Source: Minisyncoccota bacterium (GTDB lineage: Bacteria; Patescibacteriota; Microgenomatia; UBA1400; PJMF01). Taken from it: 64,000 nucleotides of DNA. The translations under genes were made by a program, and so were the position numbers. The stretch covers positions 1 through 64,000 of the forward strand of contig JABHWM010000005.1 in assembly GCA_018657765.1 (NCBI GenBank), in the 5' to 3' direction. The notes below the pieces were generated by a model that was given only the letters and a program-made list of their open reading frames with translations, was not told the DNA's origin and did not search any database. Shown in pieces: positions 17,238 through 25,917 of this stretch (positions within the stretch are counted from its first letter, which is position 1; each line of letters opens with the position of its first letter).

Positions 17238-19196
17238 TTATTCTATATCTTCAATCTTTATTCCTCTTATTCTTAAAGTCTTACCTATTAATTCATCTTG
17301 CCATTCTTTAATTTCTTGTTCTTGGAAATATGGGCCACTACTTATTGGTTCTTCAGAATCAATTTTATCTTCATATCCGTCTATAGCATAATCTAGAAGA
17401 GAACTAATTGGAATAAATCTTCTTATTCTTAAGACATTACAAATAGATCCCCAAAGAATAGGGTCTTTATCAGTATCTGCTATGACGCAGGGGAGTTCAT
17501 TATGATCTGAAATTAAATAAACCTCTGTTCCTAGAATTTCTCTGAGTATTTTTAGTTTCCATTCTGAAATATCAACGTCATTATATTCAGTCTGATGATA
17601 TTCTTGTAATCCATGAGGGATTGCTACATCTCTGAGATCTTTTTCTATATCTAGTACTTCACAAAGAACATTAGCCATTGCTTTTGGGAAGTTAAAGTTG
17701 ATAAAAATAGGAATAGCTTCTGATAAAGGTAGTTTCATATGGAATAAGTCTAGGCTTTGATTTCCCCACCAGTCGAATCCCCCTAGAATTCCTGTATAGA
17801 CGCCATTTCCTTCATACTGAGATCCATCAGTTGATGTTTTCTCAGTTGCTTTTATTAAAGCCTTACTTTTATCAATTACGTCAAAGGTTTCTTCATTGGT
17901 CGCATGAGTTGCATCTACTTGAAAATTTGCTAGAACTTTTGCAGCTTCTGCAATTGAATCAACCTTTGATTTAATTATGGTAAGTTCTGCATCTGATGGT
18001 TGATAGTTAGGAGGAAAATTATCTTTAAGCCACCATGTATTATATGTATTTTTGAATACATATACGGCAACCCTGAGATTGTGAAGTTCTAAAGAATACT
18101 TTTTTTCTAATTCATCTACATATTGTTCATCAGTTTCTCTACCTGTTATTTTGAGGGCAAATGCCATGTCTTCTTGGTTTAAAATAGATTCTTGAATGAT
18201 AAATTGTTCTATTGTTTTTTTATCTTCTTCAGATAAAGAGGAAAATTTATTTTGTCTTTCTTGCTGGTTTTCAGTGATATCAATTTCTTTAAATAAATAA
18301 GCTTCATAGAAATATTCTTCAAAGATACTAGAGATAATATCAGTAGCTTCTTGTCGGTCTACCATTTCAAAAGGTAAGTCAATATTTGCTTCATTTGTGG
18401 GCTTTTTCCTATCACTATCATTTTGTAGTTCTTGTCTTAGTAGATTATAAGAACTTATGATTTTTTCTTCATATTTTGATAATTTTGGGATAGATTTAAT
18501 ATCTGCCCTGACAATCTGGAAATGAATTTCAAGCTCAGTCTGATTTGAGAAAAAAGATAAGACAGAGTTGGGAGATAGTATATTTCTTCCATCTTCTCTA
18601 GATATATCACCCAAAGCATCATGTCTTCTAATATGATTAAGGATTCTATCTTGTGCTTCTGGTTCAAAGTTCATTTTTTTTATAAAATCTTTAGCTATTT
18701 CTGCTGACCAGTATGGATGGAGACGTTTTAAAGGATCTTTGACTTTTCCAACATCATGAAAAATCATTGCTGTTCTAGCAATGATTCTATCTTTTTCATC
18801 TAGTTGATCTGTCTCTAACTCATATAAAGTGTTTACTGTATGTTCAGTAGGATCATATCCTTCATGTTCATGATGCTGAATCATGCCAGTCATTTCATCA
18901 AACTGTCTAGGAAGTAATTTTTTAATTTCTGGTATCATTTCCCTAAATTCAGAATCATCAGGGTTTTTTTCTAAAATACTTTTTAGCTTGAGGAGTTTTT
19001 CTGTCTCTACTTTGTATTCAGCTCCTTCTAATTCTGGAAGATGATTTTTCTTTACATCAGACAATTCATGAGCAGTCATGAATTGTTGTTGAAAAAGTAA
19101 TTGCCATTCTTTGGCTTCTAAAAGATCTTCTATAGAAGGGGAGATATTCTTTTTTTCTATTGTTTCTTCTTGTTCTAATTTTGCTTCTTTTGTCAT
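17238..19196 (-). CDS. HD-domain protein with a long C-terminal region of unknown function
   Basis: 652 aa, soluble and acidic. Residues about 105-200 carry an HD phosphohydrolase motif set: H119, the HD doublet FHDVGK (147-148), H188 and RRHD (190-193), the arrangement of metal-dependent HD enzymes that cleave phosphate esters. The N-terminal 100 residues are helical. The remaining 450 residues match nothing I recognise; a region near 470-520 (NGVYTGILGGFDWWG then LPLSEAIPIFINF) looks like a folded domain. The gene is transcribed alone; a TAAAAT about 9 nt before the ATG may be its -10 box. Substrate unknown. Confidence 0.75.
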   Translation of the reverse strand: MTKEAKLEQEETIEKKNISPSIEDLLEAKEWQLLFQQQFMTAHELSDVKKNHLPELEGAEYKVETEKLLKLKSILEKNPDDSEFREMIPEIKKLLPRQFDEMTGMIQHHEHEGYDPTEHTVNTLYELETDQLDEKDRIIARTAMIFHDVGKVKDPLKRLHPYWSAEIAKDFIKKMNFEPEAQDRILNHIRRHDALGDISREDGRNILSPNSVLSFFSNQTELEIHFQIVRADIKSIPKLSKYEEKIISSYNLLRQELQNDSDRKKPTNEANIDLPFEMVDRQEATDIISSIFEEYFYEAYLFKEIDITENQQERQNKFSSLSEEDKKTIEQFIIQESILNQEDMAFALKITGRETDEQYVDELEKKYSLELHNLRVAVYVFKNTYNTWWLKDNFPPNYQPSDAELTIIKSKVDSIAEAAKVLANFQVDATHATNEETFDVIDKSKALIKATEKTSTDGSQYEGNGVYTGILGGFDWWGNQSLDLFHMKLPLSEAIPIFINFNFPKAMANVLCEVLDIEKDLRDVAIPHGLQEYHQTEYNDVDISEWKLKILREILGTEVYLISDHNELPCVIADTDKDPILWGSICNVLRIRRFIPISSLLDYAIDGYEDKIDSEEPISSGPYFQEQEIKEWQDELIGKTLRIRGIKIEDIE

Positions 19197-19295
19197 GTAT
19201 TTTGTATTTTAATACATTGACATAATATCAGATTTTATTGAGCAAAAACATGGATACAAACTATTTTTTTATTTATAGTAATTTTTTAATATTTA

Positions 19296-19607
19296 CTAAA
19301 TATTCCAAGGTGGCATTTTATTATCTATTTTATAATCATTTATATACATCCAAAGTTGGGTACTATCTGTCCCATCCATTGTTCTTAGTTTTTCCATCCA
19401 GCCGGTTAATTTATCAAGATTTTGTGGTCCACCTGCATCTATAGCTAATTTAGTTAATCTATTTTGTGCTTCTTCTATTTCAGCAATTTTTTCTACGATT
19501 TTTTCATGAGAAGTGTCATTAGGGAGACCAATTATTTCAAGAAACATAGCTTTTTTTTCTTCTGGTGTAGGAGGAATGTATTTAAATTCTTCTACTAAAT
19601 TTATCAT
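19296..19607 (-). CDS. Small hypothetical protein downstream of peroxiredoxin
   Basis: 103 aa, soluble and helical, with no recognised family. AAGGAA stands 6 nt before the ATG at 19607, a good ribosome binding site. It begins 8 bp after the peroxiredoxin stop codon, so it is the second gene of a two-gene operon and may be linked to oxidative-stress defence by position only. Confidence 0.65.
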   Translation of the reverse strand: MINLVEEFKYIPPTPEEKKAMFLEIIGLPNDTSHEKIVEKIAEIEEAQNRLTKLAIDAGGPQNLDKLTGWMEKLRTMDGTDSTQLWMYINDYKIDNKMPPWNI

Positions 19608-19615
19608 AAATTTCC

Positions 19616-20185
19616 TTAAATTTTACCGACTAAATCTAATCCTGGTTTGAGTGTTTTTTTACCAGGGACCCAACTAGCTGGGCAGACTTCACCACCATTT
19701 TTCCTAGTGAATATAGCAGCTTGTAGTTTTCTGAATAACTCAGAGGCACTTCGTCCAATATCATTGTTATTGATTTCTATAGCTTTCAAAACTCCATCAG
19801 GATCAATGATAAAGGTACCACGTAAAGACAAGCCTTCATCAGCTCCCTCTTCTATATAAGTACCAAATTCTTTACAGATTTTTCCTGCAGGGTCTGCTCC
19901 CATAGGAAATTTGATTTCAGAAATAGTTTTTGAAGAACTATGCCAAGCTTTATGAGCAAAGACAGTGTCAGTACTAATACTAAGAACTTCAGCATTTTCT
20001 TTTTGAAATTCTGGATAGTGACTAGCCATTTCCTTGAGTTCTGTTGGACAGACAAAAGTGAAGTCTGCGGGGTAGAAAAATACTATTAACCATTTGTTAC
20101 GATAGTCACTTAGATTTACTTTTTTTATTTCATTTTCATGAAATACTTCTAGTTTCATGTCTGGAATTGTTTGATTTATTTGCAT
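19616..20185 (-). CDS. Typical 2-Cys peroxiredoxin (AhpC/Prx1 group)
   Basis: Thiol peroxidase that reduces H2O2, organic hydroperoxides or peroxynitrite. The peroxidatic cysteine is C46 in FTFVCPTEL and the resolving cysteine is C168 in GGEVCPASW, which defines the typical 2-Cys class. The 189 aa length is normal. The start at 20185 has AAGGAA at good spacing. No AhpF or thioredoxin reductase partner is in the window, though a membrane-anchored CPYC protein is at 46035-46766. Confidence 0.93.
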   Translation of the reverse strand: MQINQTIPDMKLEVFHENEIKKVNLSDYRNKWLIVFFYPADFTFVCPTELKEMASHYPEFQKENAEVLSISTDTVFAHKAWHSSSKTISEIKFPMGADPAGKICKEFGTYIEEGADEGLSLRGTFIIDPDGVLKAIEINNNDIGRSASELFRKLQAAIFTRKNGGEVCPASWVPGKKTLKPGLDLVGKI

Positions 20186-20336
20186 TATTATTTCCTTTAT
20201 TTAGTTTTTTATTTTCTATTGATAAGTATAGCATTGATAAAATAAAAATTAATATATATTTTTGGTTGTAATTAATAAAGACTTTTAATATATAGGATTG
20301 AACTTATTTTTAACACCAGACATAGACATTTTTATA

Positions 20337-21455
20337 ATGTTGTCCTATAATCATCAAATGATTACGGAAAAAGCATTAAATTATGTTCATAATAATGGAC
20401 TAATAAATACATTCGAAAATATTCCAGAAAAAGGTGAAGAGTTTCAACTAGAGTTACTAGAAGTTGCTGTTTTTTTACTATTAATTCCAAGAACTAAAAA
20501 AGAGTCAATTTCAGAACTCATCTCTGGTAATTTTTATGATGAAGCCTGGTCAGAACTTAGTGAAATAATTAAAGATTCAATTTCTGAGACAGAAGATAAG
20601 TTGGCTACTATTGGTCTTACTATGAGCCAATATTTAATACTCTATCAGGCCTCCTATCAAGAAGATGGGTTGTCTATTATAGAAGAAATAATTGATGAAT
20701 CTGAGGATTTAATAGAACGAGATGAAGTCATACCTACATTATTAGAAGTTGATAGAGAAGAATTAATCAATAAACATGAAAGAATAGTAGAAAAAATTCT
20801 TGAAAAAGTTTCTGTTTCAGAAAATCAAAAAGTAAATATTATTGCTGGTCCTTTTGCTGCTGGTAAAACAGAGGTAGTACGTACAAGACTTGATGATGAG
20901 GATCGTTTGGAAATTGATTTGGATGAGATAAGAGAGATGTTATTGGAAGACTATGATGCAGAAGATCAAAAAGATATTCAAAAAGTTAGAGAAGAATCTT
21001 GGATGTTAAGTGATTTATTATTTAAAACAGCTCTAGAAACTGGCCGGTCTGTATTGATTCAAACAGCTTTACATCGGAAAGAGCGTTGGATGAATGATAA
21101 GAATATAAATCTTGCAGAAGAGTTAGCTATTCCTATAGAGATTTATATGATTCTTCGGCCTTTTTCTGATTGTTTAGTCAGAAATATGTGTAGAGAAGGT
21201 AGATCAGTTGCTATCAAAGACCAATATGAAAGTATGGATGGAATGTCTGTTTTAGTTGATTTTATTAAGAGATTTCAGAATATAAAAAAAGTTGTATTTC
21301 TAGATTTCTTTCCTCTTCTGGAAAGAGAAACAGGGAGGACTTGTAAAATTTCTCAAAAAAAATATGAAGCTTTAATGAATTATGCTAAACATGATGCTCT
21401 TATAGAGATGGAAGTTAGAGAACAAAAATTTGATATTGAAATTATTAACCAATAA
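20337..21455 (+). CDS. Zeta-toxin-like P-loop kinase with helical N-terminal domain
   Basis: About 372 aa from ATG 20337; TTG 20298 and ATG 20358 are alternatives, and a TATAAT at 20333-20338 would favour 20358. The N-terminal half is helical and acidic with no known match. The C-terminal half carries a Walker A motif, IIAGPFAAGKTEVV (P-loop about 171-178 from this start), then LEIDLDEIREML, the layout of zeta toxins, where a conserved Asp binds the UDP-GlcNAc substrate. Zeta toxins block wall synthesis, but no epsilon antitoxin is adjacent. A chloramphenicol-phosphotransferase-like or other small-molecule kinase is an alternative. Confidence 0.65.
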   Translation: MLSYNHQMITEKALNYVHNNGLINTFENIPEKGEEFQLELLEVAVFLLLIPRTKKESISELISGNFYDEAWSELSEIIKDSISETEDKLATIGLTMSQYLILYQASYQEDGLSIIEEIIDESEDLIERDEVIPTLLEVDREELINKHERIVEKILEKVSVSENQKVNIIAGPFAAGKTEVVRTRLDDEDRLEIDLDEIREMLLEDYDAEDQKDIQKVREESWMLSDLLFKTALETGRSVLIQTALHRKERWMNDKNINLAEELAIPIEIYMILRPFSDCLVRNMCREGRSVAIKDQYESMDGMSVLVDFIKRFQNIKKVVFLDFFPLLERETGRTCKISQKKYEALMNYAKHDALIEMEVREQKFDIEIINQ

Positions 21456-21584
21456 AGTATTAGATTAATTAAAAACATAAATTTGGTATTGAGATAATGA
21501 ATGGACAGTACTATAAATAAAGGCACATATAATTAGTTTTAAGTGATTTCTATAATTAAAAATTATTTTTTAGGATAGATAATT

Positions 21585-22982
21585 ATGTTATATAAAAATG
21601 GAATTGATTTGAAGCCTACTCTTACTTATGCCATTTTGGCAAAAGCTCAAGAATTTAGAGATAGAGGCCATGTTGTTTTGGATACGGCTTTTGGTAGAAA
21701 TGATTTGACTCAATGTCTTCCAGAAACACTAATTAAAAAATTTCAAGAAGTTCATTCTAATAAAAAAGTTCTATCCCCAATCAGTCAATATTATGATCCT
21801 CAAGGATTACCAAAACTTAGACAATTAATTGCAGATGAAGAGCAAGAACGAATTTATAAAAAAGCTGGTTTAAAAATAACAGCAGATAATGTCTTTATCC
21901 CACCAACTTCAAAAGGTGGCTTGGACTATGTTACAAGTTTATTATCAGCAGCGGTTGTCATTGATGATTGTGCTTATCCTTCTTATGCTCCTTTGGCAAA
22001 AATAAATAGTTGCCCTGTTTTTCGTTATTCATATAAAAGTATGGATGAGTTTGATAAAGCTATTAAAAAATCTTTGGAAGTTAAAGATGTGATAATTGTT
22101 GTTTTAACTAATCCCAATAATCCAAGTGGTAGATTGTTTTCTAGAAAAGATCTTAAAGAACGAGCTGAAGTAATGCAGAGGAATAGTTCTGATAAAAAAA
22201 CAATTATTTGTTTAGCTGATGAAATTTACGATAGGATAGTTTATCCAGATTATGAATTTGTCTCTATGGCAGAGATTTACCCATTAACTCTTAGGTCTTG
22301 TGGGTACTCCAAAAATGAGGCTTTAGCAGGACTGAGATTAGGTAAACTGATTGTTTCTCCTGAGTTGAGTTATTTAATCAAAGACTTTAAGTCTATAGCA
22401 ACACATAGACATGGAAGTGTTAATTGTGCTGCTCAGCTAGCTTTGACAGAGATTTATAACAAAGATATTAGTAAAGAATTGGATGGAAAAAGTACTTATT
22501 CATTGATTCAAGAATTTTATCTAAAAGAAAGTCTAATTTATGCTCTTATTTCTAAAAAATCACTAGAAGTTATAAAAGAGGTTTTTGATGTAGAAGATAA
22601 TCCTGGTGGATCTTTTTATGCTTTGATCAAACTTAGGTCCAAATATAAAAAAATGTTTTTGGAAAAAGGTATTACTACAGGGATAGCTTTGGCAGAGTAT
22701 ATTTTGGAGGAGACAATGAGTACTCATAAAGTAGGTATTCCTCTTTTACCAGTAAGTGGTTTTGGAGGTGAAGATAGTGATTTTTCTTTTAGAATTGTTT
22801 TCAAGTATTGTGATGATTATCAAAAAGCTTTTGATAGTCTTGATATAGATTTTGTTAAAAAATTATTCAAAGAAAAAAACAATCGGTTAGATAGTTTTCC
22901 AAATGCTGATGAATGGTATGAAAAATACTGTTCTTTGTTGAAAAAAGGTTTGGAGGGGTTGGTGAAAACTGTTAGAAGTTAA
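21585..22982 (+). CDS. Class I/II PLP-dependent aminotransferase
   Basis: 465 aa, fold-type I. Family motifs: LTNPNNPSGR (about 180-189), LADEIYDRI, and the lysine segment GYSKNEALAGLRLGK, in which the Schiff-base lysine is followed by an unusual acidic residue. Longer than typical AspC-like enzymes (about 400 aa), with extra residues in the C-terminal third. AGGATAGATAATT before the ATG may be the ribosome binding site. It lies in the accessory region between a zeta-like kinase and a zincin. Substrate unknown. Confidence 0.82.
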   Translation: MLYKNGIDLKPTLTYAILAKAQEFRDRGHVVLDTAFGRNDLTQCLPETLIKKFQEVHSNKKVLSPISQYYDPQGLPKLRQLIADEEQERIYKKAGLKITADNVFIPPTSKGGLDYVTSLLSAAVVIDDCAYPSYAPLAKINSCPVFRYSYKSMDEFDKAIKKSLEVKDVIIVVLTNPNNPSGRLFSRKDLKERAEVMQRNSSDKKTIICLADEIYDRIVYPDYEFVSMAEIYPLTLRSCGYSKNEALAGLRLGKLIVSPELSYLIKDFKSIATHRHGSVNCAAQLALTEIYNKDISKELDGKSTYSLIQEFYLKESLIYALISKKSLEVIKEVFDVEDNPGGSFYALIKLRSKYKKMFLEKGITTGIALAEYILEETMSTHKVGIPLLPVSGFGGEDSDFSFRIVFKYCDDYQKAFDSLDIDFVKKLFKEKNNRLDSFPNADEWYEKYCSLLKKGLEGLVKTVRS

Positions 22983-23034
22983 GTGGTTTTCTATTATAGA
23001 AAAATCATCAATTTAAAAGTATTCTTTAGGTAAG

Positions 23035-24324
23035 ATGATAAATACTGAAGTGTCCTCAAAATCATATAGAGCAAATCCTCATGAATTATTAACTAAAGAA
23101 AATTTAGTTATTGATAACCCTCTTTTTGGGGAAGATTTTATTTTTGGAGAATCTATTTTAGGTGAAATAGATCAAATGAGAAAGACAGATGATACAGATA
23201 TAGAAATTTCTGATTTACTTGAAAAAGCTAGAGAAGATATGCTCTTAAGAGCAAAAGTACATAGTGCTAGGAATGGATATTTAGAGTTGGTTGCTGGTGA
23301 TGAAATAATAGATATGATCAAGAGTGTAATGCTAGATGAGTCTATATCATCAAAACTATTAAAGCATTTTAAAGATCATTATGATCCAGATGAATTGTTC
23401 AAATTGAAAAGAGGATATTTGAATTTAAATCATATTAAGGAATTACCACTGGATATAATTGAAGCTATAATTAGAGATCATGTTGCTAGAACTAAGGAAG
23501 TAATTATAGATTTGGAAACTGAAATTAAAAAAAATCGTGAAGAATATTGTGATTTATTAAGAATAGAATTAGAAGATTCTGGTATTGATTCAGATCGAGT
23601 AATTAACAGAGTTCTAGCTTCAGATATTTTTGTTGCAGATGATTTTGAACTCAAGAGATCAAATTATCATGCTTCAGAATTAACTTCTGGTAAGAAATCT
23701 TCAGTATTATTTGCAGTAAGTAGTTTAAAACAAAATTTAAGAAAAATATCTTTTCATGAATTCTTTCATGTAGCTTCAGGTAAGATGTCTAAATATATAA
23801 GAGAGAAGACTGATGAGGATGATGATGATTTTTCTCTTCAACAGAAACATATGAAGCATGGGTTTAATTTGGGATTTGATAGAATTGATGATAAATGGCC
23901 TGAACAGTGGGCATATAATCAACTAAATGAAGGTATGACTGAGTTAATGGCAATAGCATTAGATCAAGGTATACCTTTTAGAGAATTAGGATCAAAGCAG
24001 CTAGAAATTAAGTTTCAAAAACCATATTTTCCTGAATTAAGATTGGTTAGGCATTTATTGTTTGGTGGTAATTCAGTAATTTCATTTTCAGTTTTTTTGA
24101 AGGCATATCTGGAAGATTATCAAAAGGATGGGTCTGGCTCAGTTTTGCCAGACTTTGTAGATATGCATCACAAAATTGATGATTCTTTTAATCATAAAGG
24201 TTACTTAGCCAAAGTTATAAAATTTATCTCTAATGAGAGGTTGAAAATCTTAGATGATAAGGAGGCAATATCTATAAGTGAGATAGTTGATCGATTGGAA
24301 GAAGACCCTGAATTTATATATTAA
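23035..24324 (+). CDS. Putative gluzincin-type zinc metallopeptidase
   Basis: 429 aa, very acidic, no signal peptide or membrane helix, so cytoplasmic. HEFFH at 241-245 fits HExxH, and NEGMTEL at 298-304 supplies the downstream glutamate (E303) seen in the NEGxTE pattern of several gluzincin families. An acidic run (EDDDDD near 260-265) separates them. The N-terminal 200 residues are helical with no known match. 52 bp after the aminotransferase and 15 bp before the broken Nudix gene. Motif assignment is good; substrate is unknown. Confidence 0.65.
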   Translation: MINTEVSSKSYRANPHELLTKENLVIDNPLFGEDFIFGESILGEIDQMRKTDDTDIEISDLLEKAREDMLLRAKVHSARNGYLELVAGDEIIDMIKSVMLDESISSKLLKHFKDHYDPDELFKLKRGYLNLNHIKELPLDIIEAIIRDHVARTKEVIIDLETEIKKNREEYCDLLRIELEDSGIDSDRVINRVLASDIFVADDFELKRSNYHASELTSGKKSSVLFAVSSLKQNLRKISFHEFFHVASGKMSKYIREKTDEDDDDFSLQQKHMKHGFNLGFDRIDDKWPEQWAYNQLNEGMTELMAIALDQGIPFRELGSKQLEIKFQKPYFPELRLVRHLLFGGNSVISFSVFLKAYLEDYQKDGSGSVLPDFVDMHHKIDDSFNHKGYLAKVIKFISNERLKILDDKEAISISEIVDRLEEDPEFIY

Positions 24325-24339
24325 AGAAATAGAACCTCT

Positions 24340-24861
24340 ATGACACCCATAAAAAGACTCCACGAAGTAGCTCAGCCAATTTTTGTTTCTGAGGTATATA
24401 TTTTCCATAAAGATAAAGTTCTTATGTTTAAGCGTAGTGAAACAAAGAAAAAGTTTCCAGGATTTTGGTCTATCCCAGGAGGGCATATTGATGAAGGAGA
24501 AGATCCGCTAACCTCGGCAATTCGTGAAGTTAAAGAAGAAACTGGTATAACTATCACGCCAGAAGATATTAAGCTCAAAGTAGTAGCAATGCATCATCAC
24601 CTGGATCGTGAGGAGATGTATATGGCTTTTGATTTTTAAGTAGAGTTAAAAGAATCACCTAGTTTAAATACTGGCGTTGAGGGAGAAGCTCATTGGATTG
24701 AAATAAGTAAGGCAAAGAATTTAGAAAATATTTTTGAGCCAGTGAAGTATTACTTTGATCACATTTTCAATAAAAAACCAGGGATTATTTATAATAATAG
24801 TCAGTGGAAAGAAAATAAATTGGTTAAAGTTTTGAGTGAGTTGGTTGATAAGAATAGCTAG
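24340..24861 (+). pseudogene. Nudix hydrolase interrupted by an in-frame TAA
   Basis: The first 99 codons encode the N-terminal half of a Nudix hydrolase, with the full box G-x5-E-x7-REVKEETGI (GGHIDEGE onwards, about residues 47-69). TAA at 24637-24639 stops the frame after AFDF. The same frame then continues without a shift as VELKESPSLNTG... to TAG 24859-24861, giving 73 more residues with the composition of a Nudix C-terminal half (including EGEAHWIEISKA). One base change would restore a 173-aa protein. It is either a recent nonsense mutation, a sequencing or assembly error, or a readthrough site. Confidence 0.8.
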
Positions 24862-24910
24862 CCTATATTTTTCCTAAAATTTGTAAATAATTTATGATAG
24901 AGTTATAAAT

Positions 24911-25123
24911 ATGAAAAAAACAGGTTTTGAACGATTAGAGGGTGCTAAAGTAACTAATGCTAAAGTTATCTTTGATAGACGTCCCAGATCTGCCCAAAAA
25001 GCAAATGAAGAACTTGAAAAAATGGGAACTATTGGTGAAGAAATAATTAAGGTAACAGAAGAAACTGATTTACAGATAGGTGGAGGTATGAAAAATATTC
25101 AAAGTAGAAAAAAATCTAAATAA
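24911..25123 (+). CDS. Small basic hypothetical protein
   Basis: 70 aa with a basic C-terminus (QSRKKSK) and no recognised domain. A TATGAT about 17 nt before the ATG is a possible -10 box. Reality is uncertain because of its size, although its codon use is similar to neighbouring genes by eye. Confidence 0.4.
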   Translation: MKKTGFERLEGAKVTNAKVIFDRRPRSAQKANEELEKMGTIGEEIIKVTEETDLQIGGGMKNIQSRKKSK

Positions 25124-25205
25124 ATAGATTTAGCTAAATTTATCATTGTATGAAAAAGATTTTTATTCTTACTTTAATAGAAAATAGTTGCATGGTTAGT
25201 TACTT

Positions 25206-25234
25206 TTAATTACTCAATAAAGGGATTTGAATAG
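25206..25234 (+). repeat. Intergenic repeat, copy 1
   Basis: Shares the pattern TTAnTACTCArTAA-rGGATTTGAATAG with copies 2 and 3. Its TTGAAT (25227-25232) lies 18 nt before TATACT (25251-25256), so it could supply the -35 region for the membrane-protein gene at 25264. Confidence 0.55.
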
Positions 25235-25250
25235 CCTATTTGAATAGCTG

Positions 25251-25256
25251 TATACT
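25251..25256 (+). promoter_or_regulatory. -10 box, leaderless type
   Basis: TATACT sits 7 nt before ATG 25264, with TTGAAT 18 nt upstream inside repeat copy 1. This pairing decides the start at 25264 over the in-frame upstream ATG at 25240. Confidence 0.5.
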
Positions 25257-25263
25257 TAAGATC

Positions 25264-25803
25264 ATGAATAAAATAAAAAACAGTACAAAAACTTTCATTT
25301 GGAGAGTTACAACTACACACACTATCTCATATTTTTTTGCAGGGATTTTTGCTTTATTAGTATTGAGATATGACAAGAGTTTTGGCTCTGGAGCGTTGTC
25401 TTTTATGCGTTCCACAGAGTCACCTTGGGTTGCTGCTGGCATGGGATTACAGATAGTAAGGGGTATTATTCTTTCATTGTTTTTACTCCCATTTAAAGAG
25501 GTTTTTATTAATACAAAAAAAGGTTGGGTTAAGTTTTGGTTTCTTTTATTTGGACTTGGTTATTTAATAACGATATCTCCAGCAATCGGCTCATTTGAGG
25601 GGATAATCTATACAAACATTCCAATGGAGTTTCATTTGTTGGGAATACCTGAAATTATTTTATACATGATATTGTTTGCCACTTTAATGTGGGGTTGGTA
25701 TAAAAAACCAAATAAAATATTTAATATTTTATCTATGGTATTTTTATCATTAATAATACTGATGAGTGTGATGGGAGTATTGGATTCTTTGGGATTAATC
25801 TAA
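25264..25803 (+). CDS. Multi-pass membrane protein of unknown function
   Basis: 179 aa with about five hydrophobic helices: roughly residues 22-38, 58-78, 88-110, 120-142 and 148-172. No recognised family; the spacing resembles small integral membrane proteins of the accessory genome. The start at 25264 is chosen from the promoter 7 nt upstream. It is bracketed by intergenic repeat copies 1 (upstream) and 2 (downstream), which suggests it moves or is shuffled as a unit. Confidence 0.7.
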   Translation: MNKIKNSTKTFIWRVTTTHTISYFFAGIFALLVLRYDKSFGSGALSFMRSTESPWVAAGMGLQIVRGIILSLFLLPFKEVFINTKKGWVKFWFLLFGLGYLITISPAIGSFEGIIYTNIPMEFHLLGIPEIILYMILFATLMWGWYKKPNKIFNILSMVFLSLIILMSVMGVLDSLGLI

Positions 25804-25805
25804 GT

Positions 25806-25851
25806 AGATATAAAATAACTTAGGTTTATTACTCAGTAAGAGTATTTGAAC
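25806..25851 (+). repeat. Intergenic repeat, copy 2
   Basis: Longest clear copy. Its first 15 nt (25806-25820) are identical to 27770-27784, and its second half (25826-25850) matches copies 1 and 3 through TTATTACTCAGTAAG and ATTTGAA. It ends 66 bp before the MFS gene. Confidence 0.6.
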
Positions 25852-25903
25852 AGAATATAAAAACGGATAAAATATATATTTCTTTAATTAGTTAAATTAG
25901 TGT

Positions 25904-25909
25904 TAAAAT
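25904..25909 (+). promoter_or_regulatory. Extended -10 box of the MFS gene, leaderless type
   Basis: TGTTAAAAT (TG at 25901-25902, TAAAAT at 25904-25909) lies 8 nt before ATG 25918. Confidence 0.5.
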
Positions 25910-25917
25910 TGTTTTAG

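Noticed and set aside
22987..23003. A 7-bp perfect hairpin after the aminotransferase gene
   Set aside because: The stem is almost all A-T and no T run follows; too weak to call a terminator.
24637..24639. Reassigned stop codon as an explanation of the split Nudix gene
   Set aside because: The codon is TAA, and TAA ends most other genes in the window, so recoding of TAA genome-wide is not possible.
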